Assembly (NCBI GenBank): GCA_024698845.1
Contig: JAILQR010000094.1
Location: 1-11,472, forward strand
Length of the DNA stretch: 11,472 nt
Source: Bacilli bacterium
Lineage (GTDB): Bacteria; Bacillota_I; Bacilli_A; RF39; UBA660
Direction: 5' to 3'
The notes beneath the pieces were generated by a model. The model searched no databases, was not told the origin of the DNA, and saw only the letters and a program-made list of their open reading frames with translations. Both the position numbers and the translations under genes were made by a program. Positions within the stretch are counted from its first letter, which is position 1. The number at the start of each line of letters is the position of its first letter. Positions 1-6,443 of the stretch are shown here, one piece after another.

Positions 1-305
1 AACATTGGTCTCATAGGTCTATCAATCATACGTGCAGCAAGTGTTGCAGCATCTGTTGGACGACCTTCTCTTTTAATAAATCCTCCAGGAATTTTTCCTA
101 CAGAATATAATTTTTCTTGATATAAAACCATTAGTGGGAAAAAGTCTGATAATACATTTGCATTTGGAGATACAACTGCTGTTGATAAAACAACAGTATC
201 ACCATATCTAACTAATACAGCACCATGGGCTTGTTTAGCAACTTGACCATTTTCAACAATTAGTTCTTTACCAAAAAAATCCATTTTAAATACTTTTTTT
301 GCCAT
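1..305 (-). CDS. pnp: Polynucleotide phosphorylase, N-terminal part (partial)
   Basis: PNPase degrades RNA 3' to 5' phosphorolytically and is a core part of cytoplasmic mRNA turnover. Only the first 101 codons are in the window; the gene runs off the left edge. The protein starts MAKKVFKMDFFGKELIVENG and continues through a VRYGDTVVLSTA segment, DFFPLMVLYQEK and the family signature KIPGGFIKREGRP, then IDRPMRPM. This is the first RNase PH-like domain at the expected distance from the start. The ATG at 303-305 follows a purine-rich AAGGAAG about 10 bases upstream. It lies directly downstream of rpsO, the usual neighbour, behind a terminator hairpin, so it is probably expressed by read-through. 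Identification is sure; nothing can be said about the KH and S1 domains outside the window. Confidence 0.96.
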   Translation of the reverse strand, partial: MAKKVFKMDFFGKELIVENGQVAKQAHGAVLVRYGDTVVLSTAVVSPNANVLSDFFPLMVLYQEKLYSVGKIPGGFIKREGRPTDAATLAARMIDRPMRPM

Positions 306-336
306 AATCTCTACTTCCTTCTTTACTTCTTTTTAT

Positions 337-366
337 AAAAAAAGACACTAAAAAGTTTTTAGTGCC
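337..366 (-). terminator. Intrinsic terminator between rpsO and pnp
   Basis: On the minus strand the sequence GGCACTAAAAA, a short turn, and TTTTTAGTGTC form a stem of about 9-11 pairs with one G-U (344-366), followed by seven T (337-343). The hairpin begins at the last base of the rpsO stop codon. It would end much of the rpsO transcription and let only part continue into pnp. In many bacteria this spacer is also where RNase III or other processing controls pnp, but no specific site is visible here. Confidence 0.8.
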
Positions 367-635
367 TATTTTCTTAAATTTAATCTTTTAATTACATCTC
401 TATATGCAACTACATCATTATCTTTTAAATAAGCTAGTAATTTTCTTCTTTTACCAACTTTCATTAAAAGTCCACGTTTAGAATGGAAATCATGAATGTG
501 AGTTTTAAGATGTTCTGTTAAATCATTGATTTCTGCTGTAAGGATTGCGATTTGTACTTGTGCACTTCCGCAGTCTTTATCATTAATTCTGAAATCTTTA
601 ATGATTTTTTCTTTTTGTTCTTTTGTAACAGCCAT
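366..635 (-). CDS. rpsO: 30S ribosomal protein S15
   Basis: S15 is a primary 16S rRNA binder of the 30S platform and forms bridge B4 to the large subunit. The 89-residue length matches the family exactly. Recognisable segments are the N-terminal helix (VTKEQKEKIIKDFRIND), the GSAQVQIAILTAEI segment, LTEHLKTHIHDFHSKRGLL with the rRNA-contacting His/Asp/Ser-Lys-Arg loop, and VGKRRKLLAYLK near the C-terminus. The ATG follows a strong AAGGAGG (644-650) with 8 bases of spacing. The gene has its own promoter (726-754) and a leader of about 70 bases with features of an S15-responsive RNA, and it ends in a terminator. It sits between the CFI-box gene and pnp; ribF, which often precedes it, is absent. 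Confidence 0.98.
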   Translation of the reverse strand: MAVTKEQKEKIIKDFRINDKDCGSAQVQIAILTAEINDLTEHLKTHIHDFHSKRGLLMKVGKRRKLLAYLKDNDVVAYRDVIKRLNLRK

Positions 636-643
636 TTTTATTT

Positions 644-719
644 CCTCCTTTTTTTATATTTAATCGGTTTAGATCTAGTATAAATGCATGGAGATGCGTT
701 TAAACCAAATTTAAACTTC
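644..719 (-). promoter_or_regulatory. Candidate S15 autoregulatory leader of rpsO
   Basis: Read as RNA from the predicted start near 719, the leader can form an 8-pair stem between 701-708 and 664-671 (UUGGUUUA with UAAACCGA, including a U-G pair beside G-C). This encloses a small hairpin, GCAU-CUCC-AUGC (686-697). The CUCC loop is complementary to GGAG of the Shine-Dalgarno (644-648). A competing 7-pair hairpin (698-704 with 710-716) shares one arm with the long stem, so two states are possible. S15 leader autoregulation through rRNA-like structures and pseudoknots is established in other bacteria; its operation here is inferred from pairing done by eye. Confidence 0.5.
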
Positions 720-725
720 GTTCTT

Positions 726-754
726 ATTATATGATACTAATACCTAAAAATCAA
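726..754 (-). promoter_or_regulatory. Sigma-A-type promoter of rpsO
   Basis: On the minus strand a TTGATT -35 box (749-754) and a perfect TATAAT -10 box (726-731) are separated by exactly 17 bases. The predicted start is near 719, giving a leader of about 80 bases before the rpsO ATG. It lies just after the CFI-box stop codon, where no terminator is visible, so rpsO can be transcribed both from here and by read-through. Confidence 0.75.
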
Positions 755-763
755 TTATTATTT

Positions 764-1363
764 TCAATTTACGTACATTTTATTTACTCTTGCAGTTCCA
801 TGACCCATTTGTGATGGTGTAACTGACTTATCATATACGTAATCATCGAGGTTAGTATTAATACTATATCGTTCTTTAAGATAGTTTACCATTGATATAT
901 ATGTATCTTTTGCATTTTCATAGTCTCTTTTTACAACATATCTAGATGCAGGAACAAGATAATTTGTGTATAACTCTACACTTAGAGCTACTCTTTGTTC
1001 ATCAAAACAAATATAATTTGCTATTTCCGGTCCTATAACATCATACATTTTTAAAAGTCTTATCCCTTCATCAGTACTAGATAAAATATCATTTCTAAAT
1101 CTTCTTAAAATATTTAACACTTCACTATCGTCACCCTTATTTAATATATTAACTACAACTGTAGTAATAAAACATGGGGTAAAAATATTTGTAGTTTTAT
1201 AACTTATATCATACTTATTGCAAACTTGAACATGTTGATTACATTTTTTTCCGTCTGTTAGTTTTACTTTATTTCTTGTTAAATAACATTTAAATTCATT
1301 TGAACCGTTTTTCTTTGGTTCACATGTTCTTAAATGGTAACAATTACCACAATGTTGTCCCAT
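764..1363 (-). CDS. CFI-box domain protein with Cys-rich N-terminus
   Basis: This is a 199-residue soluble protein. The N-terminus is cysteine-rich: C5-x2-C8-x5-C14, then C26, C41 and C48, which suggests a small metal-binding (zinc-ribbon-like) module. Residues 64-112 match the pattern known as the CFI-box domain: CFITTVV, then a spacer, EVLNILRRFRNDIL, a glycine-containing turn, and a YDVIGPEIA segment. The C-terminal 80 residues are tyrosine-rich and not recognised. The role of CFI-box domains is not established to my knowledge, so no function is assigned. The ATG at 1361-1363 follows an AAGGGATGA-type site. The gene starts 28 bases after truB in the same direction and occupies the place where ribF usually stands before rpsO. 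Its stop is TGA, read here as a normal stop. Confidence 0.7.
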   Translation of the reverse strand: MGQHCGNCYHLRTCEPKKNGSNEFKCYLTRNKVKLTDGKKCNQHVQVCNKYDISYKTTNIFTPCFITTVVVNILNKGDDSEVLNILRRFRNDILSSTDEGIRLLKMYDVIGPEIANYICFDEQRVALSVELYTNYLVPASRYVVKRDYENAKDTYISMVNYLKERYSINTNLDDYVYDKSVTPSQMGHGTARVNKMYVN

Positions 1364-1391
1364 ATATACTTCATCCCTTCTGTAGTTTTAA

Positions 1392-2228
1392 TTAGTAAAA
1401 CATTACAAGTCTTCCCTCATTGTATTCAAATTTATATATAGCGATATTATTATTTTTATAACTTAAATTATAATAGCCATCTTCAAGTTTAAGTTTTAAT
1501 TTATTTCCATTAGATACTAACCTATATAAATTATCATCTAAAATGTAATTTGATATATCAAGAACATCAAATGCATTTAGAAGATCTGTATCTTCATTTA
1601 TATCTTCTAATAAAATAGAATCCTTTATATCAAATTTCCCTTGTTTAGTTCTTTGTAAAGAATTCATAGTTCCATAAACATTTAACATGGCACATATATC
1701 TTCAATTAATGATCTAATATAAGTTCCTTTAGAAACTTTTGTTTTAAACTTAATAACGTCGTTATAAAACTCTAATAATTCTAAGCTATATACATTTACA
1801 TTTCTCGATGGTAATTTTACATCAATATTTTCTCTTGCATATTCATACAACTTTTTACCATTTATTTTCACAGCAGAAAATTTTGGAACAGTTTGCTTAT
1901 ATTCTTTTGGAAAAGAATTAAATACATTTAATATATCTTCTTTGCTTATTGAATAATTATTACTCTTGTTTATAACATTACCTGTTATATCACCAGTATC
2001 AGTCATTATTCCCAATTTTATTTCTGCAATATATTCTTTATCTAAACTTGTTAAATGATTAACAAGTTTAGTATAAGAACCTATTGTAACAACAAGTACA
2101 CCAGTTGCAATTGGGTCAAGTGTACCTGTGTGACCTATCTTCTTCGTATGAAAAATGTGGTTAAGCTTGTTAACCACATCACGAGATGTGAATCCTTGTG
2201 GTTTATTTACAATAATAACTCCATTCAA
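1392..2228 (-). CDS. truB: tRNA pseudouridine(55) synthase
   Basis: TruB isomerises U55 in the T-loop of most tRNAs and also acts as a tRNA-folding chaperone. The conserved blocks are NGVIIVNKPQGFTS near the start, GHTGTLDPIATGVL with the catalytic aspartate (D38 in this numbering), LTSLDKEYIAEIKLG, and SKGTYIRSLIEDI. At 278 residues it is slightly shorter than Bacillus TruB, with a modest C-terminal domain. I chose the TTG at 2226-2228: it gives the family-typical Met-Asn-Gly-Val start and sits 5 bases after AGGTGA (2234-2239). A GTG at 2235-2237 is in frame but lies inside that Shine-Dalgarno. The start is 14 bases after rbfA. Two strong inverted repeats lie within the first third of the coding sequence. 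Confidence 0.96.
   Translation of the reverse strand: MNGVIIVNKPQGFTSRDVVNKLNHIFHTKKIGHTGTLDPIATGVLVVTIGSYTKLVNHLTSLDKEYIAEIKLGIMTDTGDITGNVINKSNNYSISKEDILNVFNSFPKEYKQTVPKFSAVKINGKKLYEYARENIDVKLPSRNVNVYSLELLEFYNDVIKFKTKVSKGTYIRSLIEDICAMLNVYGTMNSLQRTKQGKFDIKDSILLEDINEDTDLLNAFDVLDISNYILDDNLYRLVSNGNKLKLKLEDGYYNLSYKNNNIAIYKFEYNEGRLVMFY
2042..2071. repeat. Perfect 13-bp inverted repeat inside truB
   Basis: Arms of 13 bases (2042-2054 and 2059-2071) are perfectly complementary around a 4-base loop. The repeat encodes the TKLVNHLTSL segment of TruB on the minus strand, so a very stable AU-rich hairpin can form in the truB mRNA. It has no T-run and lies well inside the gene, so it is not a terminator. 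Confidence 0.7.
2155..2203. repeat. Overlapping, mutually exclusive inverted repeats in early truB
   Basis: A 10-base perfect inverted repeat (2155-2164 with 2170-2179, 5-base loop) overlaps a second one (2175-2180 with 2185-2190). A second copy of TGTGGTT (2197-2203) could also pair with AACCACA at 2172-2178. In the mRNA this lies about 8-25 codons after the start, so several exclusive structures can form close to the ribosome entry region. Confidence 0.55.
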
Positions 2229-2233
2229 GAATA

Positions 2234-2239
2234 TCACCT
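2234..2239 (-). promoter_or_regulatory. Shine-Dalgarno of truB, decides the TTG start
   Basis: AGGTGA, 5 bases, then TTG (2226-2228). The GTG inside this site is in frame but overlaps the ribosome-binding bases. The same arrangement occurs at several other genes in the window. Confidence 0.75.
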
Positions 2240-2242
2240 TCT

Positions 2243-2584
2243 TTATTTATTATTTATTTCTTTAATTAACTCTTCAATTCTATTTCCATATGAAATTGAT
2301 TCATCATATACAAAATGAAGTTCTGGAGTATGTCTTACATCTAGTTTTTCAGCTAGTTCATGTCTAATATAACCAGCAGCCTCTTTTAATTCTTTTTCCA
2401 TTTGTTCATTGGAAAGATTGCTTGTACTTGTAAAATATACTTTAGCATAACTTAAGTCGTTTGATACTGTACAACCAGTAATAGTTACTGTTTTTAAAAG
2501 TTCATCGCGAGAACCATTAGCAAGAATGTTGCTAATGATTCTAACCATATCACTTGCAATTCTTTCACATTTTATTTTACTCAT
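2243..2584 (-). CDS. rbfA: 30S ribosome-binding factor A
   Basis: RbfA is a small KH-fold protein that binds the 30S neck region during late maturation of the 16S 5' end. The 113-residue length is typical. Visible family features are the N-terminal helix CERIASDMVRIISNIL, the strand-rich VTITGCTVSNDLSYAKVYFTS (the TxVxxSxDLxxAKVY signature), the helix GYIRHELAEKLDVRHTPELHFVYD, and the GNRIEELIKEIN C-terminus. Its ATG shares one base with the infB stop (TAATG), so its translation is probably coupled to IF2. truB follows after 14 bases. Confidence 0.96.
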   Translation of the reverse strand: MSKIKCERIASDMVRIISNILANGSRDELLKTVTITGCTVSNDLSYAKVYFTSTSNLSNEQMEKELKEAAGYIRHELAEKLDVRHTPELHFVYDESISYGNRIEELIKEINNK

Positions 2585-4695
2585 TATCTTTTAACCTCAA
2601 CTAATTCGAACATTTCTATGATGTCGCCTTCTTTGATGTCACTATAATTTTCAAGTGTAATACCACATTCAAAACCTTTTTTAACTTCTTTAACAGTGTC
2701 TTTTTCTCTTTGAATAGATGCAACTTTACCATCATAAATAACAGCTCCATCTCTAATAACTCTACAGCTAGAATTATTTTTAGCAATACCATCAGTAATA
2801 TAACATCCAGCAATATTACCAACTTTACTAAATTTAAAGATTTTTCTGATTTCTGCAGTTCCAAGAATTTTTTCTTCGAATTCTGGATCTAACATACCTT
2901 TCATAGCAAGTTCCATTTCTTCAACAGCTTTATATATTATTGTATAAAGTCTGATATCAACACTGTACTCTTTTGCAACATCTTTAGCAGTATTAGTAGG
3001 TACAACGTTAAATCCGATAATTACAGCATCAGATGCATTAGCAAGAACAACATCACTTTCAGTGATTGCTCCAATACCACTTCTGATAACTTTTACCTTA
3101 ACACCTTCAACGTCAATTTTTTCTAAAGAATTTTTAACAGCCTCTTCAGAACCTCTAACGTCTGCTTTAAGAACAACATTAATTTCTTTTTGACCAGCAT
3201 CAATTCTCGCAAATAAATCATCAAGAGTTACTGCTTGTTTTTTAAATTTATTTTCACGAGCTGCAATAGCTCTTTTTTCAGCAACACCCTTAGCTTCAGT
3301 TTCTGTTTCAAAAGCCATGAATTTATCACCAGCTGATGGGTTTTCAGATAGTCCAGTAATTTCAACTGGAGTGGCAGGGCCTGCTTCAACAATTGATTTA
3401 CCTGAATCATTTTTCATTGTTCTTACTTTTCCAGCACCTACACCAACAACAATTGGATCACCAATTCTTAGTGTACCATTCATAATTAATAGTGATGCAA
3501 TTCCACCAACTTTTTTATCTACTTTAGATTCTATAACTGAACCAACAGCATATCTATTTGGATTTGCTTTTAAGTCACTTACTTCAGCTATAGCTAGAAT
3601 AGTTTCAAGAAGTTTATCTACTCCTTCACCTGTTTTAGCAGATAAGTTAATAAATGGAATATTTCCTCCCCAACTTTCAGGAGTTATGTTTATAGCGGCC
3701 ATTTCTTGATAGATTCTATCAATATTAGCATCTGGTTTATCAATTTTATTAACTGCAACTACTATTGGTACATTTGCAGATAAAGCATGATCTACTGCTT
3801 CTTTTGTTTGAGGCATTACACCATCATCTGCAGCTACAATAATAATTACAATATCTGTAACACTTGCTCCACGAGCACGCATTTCAGTAAATGCAGCATG
3901 TCCTGGAGTATCAATAAATGTAATTCTTTCTTTGTTATATTCAATTTGGTATGCACCAATGTGTTGTGTAATACCACCAAATTCACCATCTACAACATGC
4001 GAATCTCGAATATAATCTAGAAGTGTTGTTTTACCATGGTCAACATGACCCATAATTGTAACAATTGGAGGTCTTTTAACTAGGTCTTCTTCTTTATCAA
4101 CAATTTCGTATGTATCAAAATTTGAAACATCTTGAGTTTCTTCTGATTTTAATACTTTACCGTATTCTTCACAAATTAATTCTGCAGCGTCGTAATCAAC
4201 TGCTTGATTAACAGAAAGCATTAAACCTAAAGATATTAATTTTTTAACTAATTCAGTACCGTTAACTCCAAGTTCGTCAGCTAAATTAGCAACTGTCATT
4301 CCATCTTTATAAACTACAATGTTTTCAGCTTGGCTATTACCTTGTAATTTTTCTTTATGTTTGTACATTTGTTTCTTTAGATTTTTATATTCACTGTTAT
4401 CTTTATTTTCTTTTTTGTTTTTAAATTTTTCCTTTTTTTCTTCATCATGGAAGTTACTTTTTATATCTGAAGATTCCATTATTTCATCTACAACTTCATC
4501 AATAGCATCTTTTTCTTCGTAAGAAGCTTCTTCATCAGTTGATATAAGTGAAATAGCATTATCTAGAATAATGATGTCATCTTCAAGTAATTCATCATCA
4601 GCATTTTTAACTTCAATTTGAAGTTCTTGACATTTTTTTAGTACTTCTGCAACAGATAAATTTACATCATTGGCATAGTCTTTAACACTCATCAT
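2584..4695 (-). CDS. infB: Translation initiation factor IF-2
   Basis: IF2 is the GTPase that brings fMet-tRNA to the 30S subunit and promotes subunit joining. The 703-residue protein has a short N-terminal IF2N domain (MMSVKDYANDVNLSVAEVLKK), a Lys/Glu-rich linker (about residues 50-120), a second IF2N-like segment (VADLADELGVN-type, about 127-185), and the G domain: GHVDHGKT (216-223), a GGITQHIGAYQ switch I, DTPGH (262-266), NKID (316-319) and SAKTG (352-356). Domains II to IV follow, including NKFKKQAVTLDDLFARI and a C-terminal tRNA-binding domain with GFECGITLENYSDIKEGDIIE. The first of two tandem ATGs lies 6 bases after AGGTGA. It follows ylxR after 16 bases, with no ylxQ between, and overlaps rbfA by one base. 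Confidence 0.98.
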   Translation of the reverse strand: MMSVKDYANDVNLSVAEVLKKCQELQIEVKNADDELLEDDIIILDNAISLISTDEEASYEEKDAIDEVVDEIMESSDIKSNFHDEEKKEKFKNKKENKDNSEYKNLKKQMYKHKEKLQGNSQAENIVVYKDGMTVANLADELGVNGTELVKKLISLGLMLSVNQAVDYDAAELICEEYGKVLKSEETQDVSNFDTYEIVDKEEDLVKRPPIVTIMGHVDHGKTTLLDYIRDSHVVDGEFGGITQHIGAYQIEYNKERITFIDTPGHAAFTEMRARGASVTDIVIIIVAADDGVMPQTKEAVDHALSANVPIVVAVNKIDKPDANIDRIYQEMAAINITPESWGGNIPFINLSAKTGEGVDKLLETILAIAEVSDLKANPNRYAVGSVIESKVDKKVGGIASLLIMNGTLRIGDPIVVGVGAGKVRTMKNDSGKSIVEAGPATPVEITGLSENPSAGDKFMAFETETEAKGVAEKRAIAARENKFKKQAVTLDDLFARIDAGQKEINVVLKADVRGSEEAVKNSLEKIDVEGVKVKVIRSGIGAITESDVVLANASDAVIIGFNVVPTNTAKDVAKEYSVDIRLYTIIYKAVEEMELAMKGMLDPEFEEKILGTAEIRKIFKFSKVGNIAGCYITDGIAKNNSSCRVIRDGAVIYDGKVASIQREKDTVKEVKKGFECGITLENYSDIKEGDIIEMFELVEVKR

Positions 4696-4711
4696 GTTAA
4701 ATCACCTCTTT

Positions 4712-4966
4712 CTAATTTATTTTATTTAGCATTTCTTCGTATACAGTAGAAGGTACATTAACTTCTAATATTTTATCCAAAATATTATTCTTCATTGCTT
4801 TTTCGATAACTTCTTTATCTTTTTTTAGGTAAGCTCCTCTTCCGTTTGCTTTACCTGTTTCATCAAGAATAACATTTCCTTCTGGTGTTCTTACAACTCT
4901 AAGTAAATCCTTTTTTTCACACTTTTCTCTTGTAACAACACAACTTCTCATAGGAATCTTTTTCAA
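4712..4966 (-). CDS. rnpM: YlxR/RnpM family RNA-binding protein
   Basis: This 84-residue basic protein has the YlxR signature KIPMRSCVVTREKCEKKDLLRVVR and the GRGAYLKKDKEV loop. The family member in Bacillus subtilis (YlxR, renamed RnpM) is reported to bind and modulate RNase P; transfer of that role here is by homology. The start is TTG at 4964-4966: an AGGAGG (4975-4980) overlaps the nusA stop codon and lies 8 bases upstream, and this start includes the Lys-Lys-Ile-Pro-Met block that would otherwise be cut. It sits in the normal place between nusA and infB. The usual partner ylxQ (an L7Ae-like protein) is missing. Confidence 0.93.
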   Translation of the reverse strand: MKKIPMRSCVVTREKCEKKDLLRVVRTPEGNVILDETGKANGRGAYLKKDKEVIEKAMKNNILDKILEVNVPSTVYEEMLNKIN

Positions 4967-4978
4967 ATAAAATTCCTC

Positions 4979-6121
4979 CTATCTATTACCTTCCTCAGTA
5001 ATTTGATCCATAGTTTTAACATCAATTTTATATTTAGTTAAACGAGATGCAAGTTTTACATTGGTACCTTTTTTACCAATTGCAAGTGATAAATTTTCAT
5101 CATTAACAATTGCAAGTGCTTCTTTCTTAGTTTCATCAGTAATACTTACAATTACATCTTTAGCAGGTTGAAGTGAATTTTTAATAAATTCAATTGGATC
5201 TTCATTATATTCAATTAAATCTACTTTTTCACCATTAAGTTCTTTAAAGATACCAGCTATTCTTGAACCATGTTCACCAATACAAGCACCTTTTGCATCA
5301 ACTCTAGGATTAGTTGAATATACTGCTACTTTAGATCTAATACCAGGTTCACGAGCAACACTATATAAAACAATAGTACCATCTTGAAGTTCTGGAATTT
5401 CAGATTCAAATACTCTTTTTACAAAACCATAATGTTTTCTAGAAAGTAAAATTAATGGTCCTTTTGTATTACTTTCAACTTTAGTAATATAAACTTTAAT
5501 ATTTGAACCCATTTTAATTTCTTCACCAGGAATACATTCAGCCTTTGGTAAGATACCTCTTGTTCTTCCTAAATCAATATAGTAATTATTTTGATCTTCC
5601 ATTGCTACAAGACCAACCATAAGTTCAAATTCTTTATCAGCAAAGTCAGCAATGATACTATTTTTTTCTGCTTCTCTAATTTTTTGAGTTATTACTTGTT
5701 TTGCAGTACCTGCAGCAACACGTCCAAAATCTTTTGGAGTTACTTCGGTTTCAATAGTTTCACCAACTTTAATACCTGGCACTATTTTTTCAGCATCTTC
5801 AAGTAATATTTGAGCATCTAAATTAATTTCTGGAGGTATTACAACTGTATTTCCTTCTTCATCAGTTGTTTCTTCTCCATAATCAAAATCATCTACAACT
5901 ACTTGGTAAGAATATACTTTAATTTCTCCTGAATCAGGATTGATATCTACTCTTACGTTAGTCTTAGAATCAAAGTTTTTCTTATAAGCTGTTGCTAAAG
6001 CAAGTTCCATTGCTTCTAAAACAACTTCGCGAGAAATATTTTTTTCTTCAATAATGTTATCAAGTGCTTTAATAAATTCTTTTGGATTCATAGCACCTGT
6101 ATTAGTTTCCTTTTTTGCCAT
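4979..6121 (-). CDS. nusA: Transcription termination/antitermination factor NusA
   Basis: NusA binds RNA polymerase and nascent RNA to control pausing, termination and antitermination. The 380-residue protein has the NusA N-terminal domain (about 12-130, with ISREVVLEAMELALATAYKK), an S1 domain (about 135-228, DFGRVAAGTAKQVITQKIREAE to LLSRKHYGFVKRVFESEIPE), and two KH domains with GxxG loops: GACIGEHGSRI (278-288) and SLAIGKKGTNVKLASRLTKYKIDV (345-368). It ends soon after KH2, like the Bacillus protein, without the acidic repeats of Proteobacteria. The ATG lies 2 bases after the rimP stop; its GAGGAG site lies within the end of rimP. Its stop TAG is part of the ylxR Shine-Dalgarno. Confidence 0.98.
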   Translation of the reverse strand: MAKKETNTGAMNPKEFIKALDNIIEEKNISREVVLEAMELALATAYKKNFDSKTNVRVDINPDSGEIKVYSYQVVVDDFDYGEETTDEEGNTVVIPPEINLDAQILLEDAEKIVPGIKVGETIETEVTPKDFGRVAAGTAKQVITQKIREAEKNSIIADFADKEFELMVGLVAMEDQNNYYIDLGRTRGILPKAECIPGEEIKMGSNIKVYITKVESNTKGPLILLSRKHYGFVKRVFESEIPELQDGTIVLYSVAREPGIRSKVAVYSTNPRVDAKGACIGEHGSRIAGIFKELNGEKVDLIEYNEDPIEFIKNSLQPAKDVIVSITDETKKEALAIVNDENLSLAIGKKGTNVKLASRLTKYKIDVKTMDQITEEGNR

Positions 6122-6123
6122 TT

Positions 6124-6390
6124 TTACTCGTCTCCTCTTTCTTTACTAACAACGTCCATGATAAAACTTTCATCAATGAAATCCATTGTATCAACAATTG
6201 GATTAATGATGTTTGTTGCATCAACGATTGTATCAAGGTCTATTCCACCATCTTTATCTAGAACTATTTCTAAGAAATTTATAGTTCCTTCTTTACGGTA
6301 TGAAACCTCATCAACAATAATTTCTTTTTCTTTTAAAACACTAGATATTTTTTGTTTTAAAGTTTCTAATTCGGTATTTATTTTAATCAC
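6124..6390 (-). CDS. rimP: RimP, N-terminal domain only
   Basis: RimP assists early 30S assembly, at the S12 binding stage. This protein has at most 88 residues; the family is usually about 150. Residues 8-75 follow the RimP N-terminal domain pattern (a first helix, then IIVDEVSYRKEGTINFLEIVLDKDGGIDLDTIVDATNIINPIVD). The protein stops just after the MDVVSKE stretch that corresponds to the EVSSPGL motif, and the C-terminal SH3-like domain is absent. nusA begins 2 bases later, so no remnant or frameshifted C-terminus is hidden downstream. The start is uncertain: the GTG at 6388-6390 used for these coordinates lies inside the only Shine-Dalgarno (AGGTGA, 6387-6392), and the codon 5 bases after it is ATA (6379-6381), which would be a rare start. 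Position before nusA supports the call. Confidence 0.8.
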   Translation of the reverse strand: MIKINTELETLKQKISSVLKEKEIIVDEVSYRKEGTINFLEIVLDKDGGIDLDTIVDATNIINPIVDTMDFIDESFIMDVVSKERGDE

Positions 6391-6392
6391 CT
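6387..6392 (-). promoter_or_regulatory. Shine-Dalgarno of rimP without a canonical start at the right distance
   Basis: AGGTGA is followed after 5 bases by ATA, where the same site in truB, the 6515 gene and the 10309 gene is followed by TTG or ATG. An in-frame GTG lies inside the site. Either ATA is used as the start or initiation at this GTG is poor. Confidence 0.5.
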
Positions 6393-6407
6393 CTTAAATA
6401 CAACAAA

Positions 6408-6429
6408 TGAGTGGGTTTTGGCCCACTCA
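6408..6429 (-). promoter_or_regulatory. Stem-loop at the 5' end of the rimP-nusA-infB transcript
   Basis: TGAGTGGG and CCCACTCA form a perfect 8-bp stem with a 6-base loop. It is the only GC-rich element in the spacer and would lie about 8-30 bases from the predicted transcript start. Neither strand shows a clean T-run after the stem, so a 5' mRNA stabiliser or protein-binding element is more likely than a terminator. A weak attenuator (ATTTGTTGT follows on the minus strand) remains possible. Confidence 0.5.
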
Positions 6430-6443
6430 AAATATGCAATTTT

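Noticed and set aside
764..766. Possible use of TGA as tryptophan (Mollicute code)
   Set aside because: Tryptophans in IF2, CotJB and SpoIIIE/FtsK are TGG, and TGA ends the CFI-box gene at a sensible place. Genetic code 11 fits.
1385..1401. Small hairpin at the end of truB
   Set aside because: Only six mostly A-T pairs and no T-run; it is unlikely to end transcription before the CFI-box gene.
3317..3709. Plus-strand open frame of 130 codons inside infB
   Set aside because: It is antisense to the IF2 domain II region; its composition is that of a reversed coding frame.
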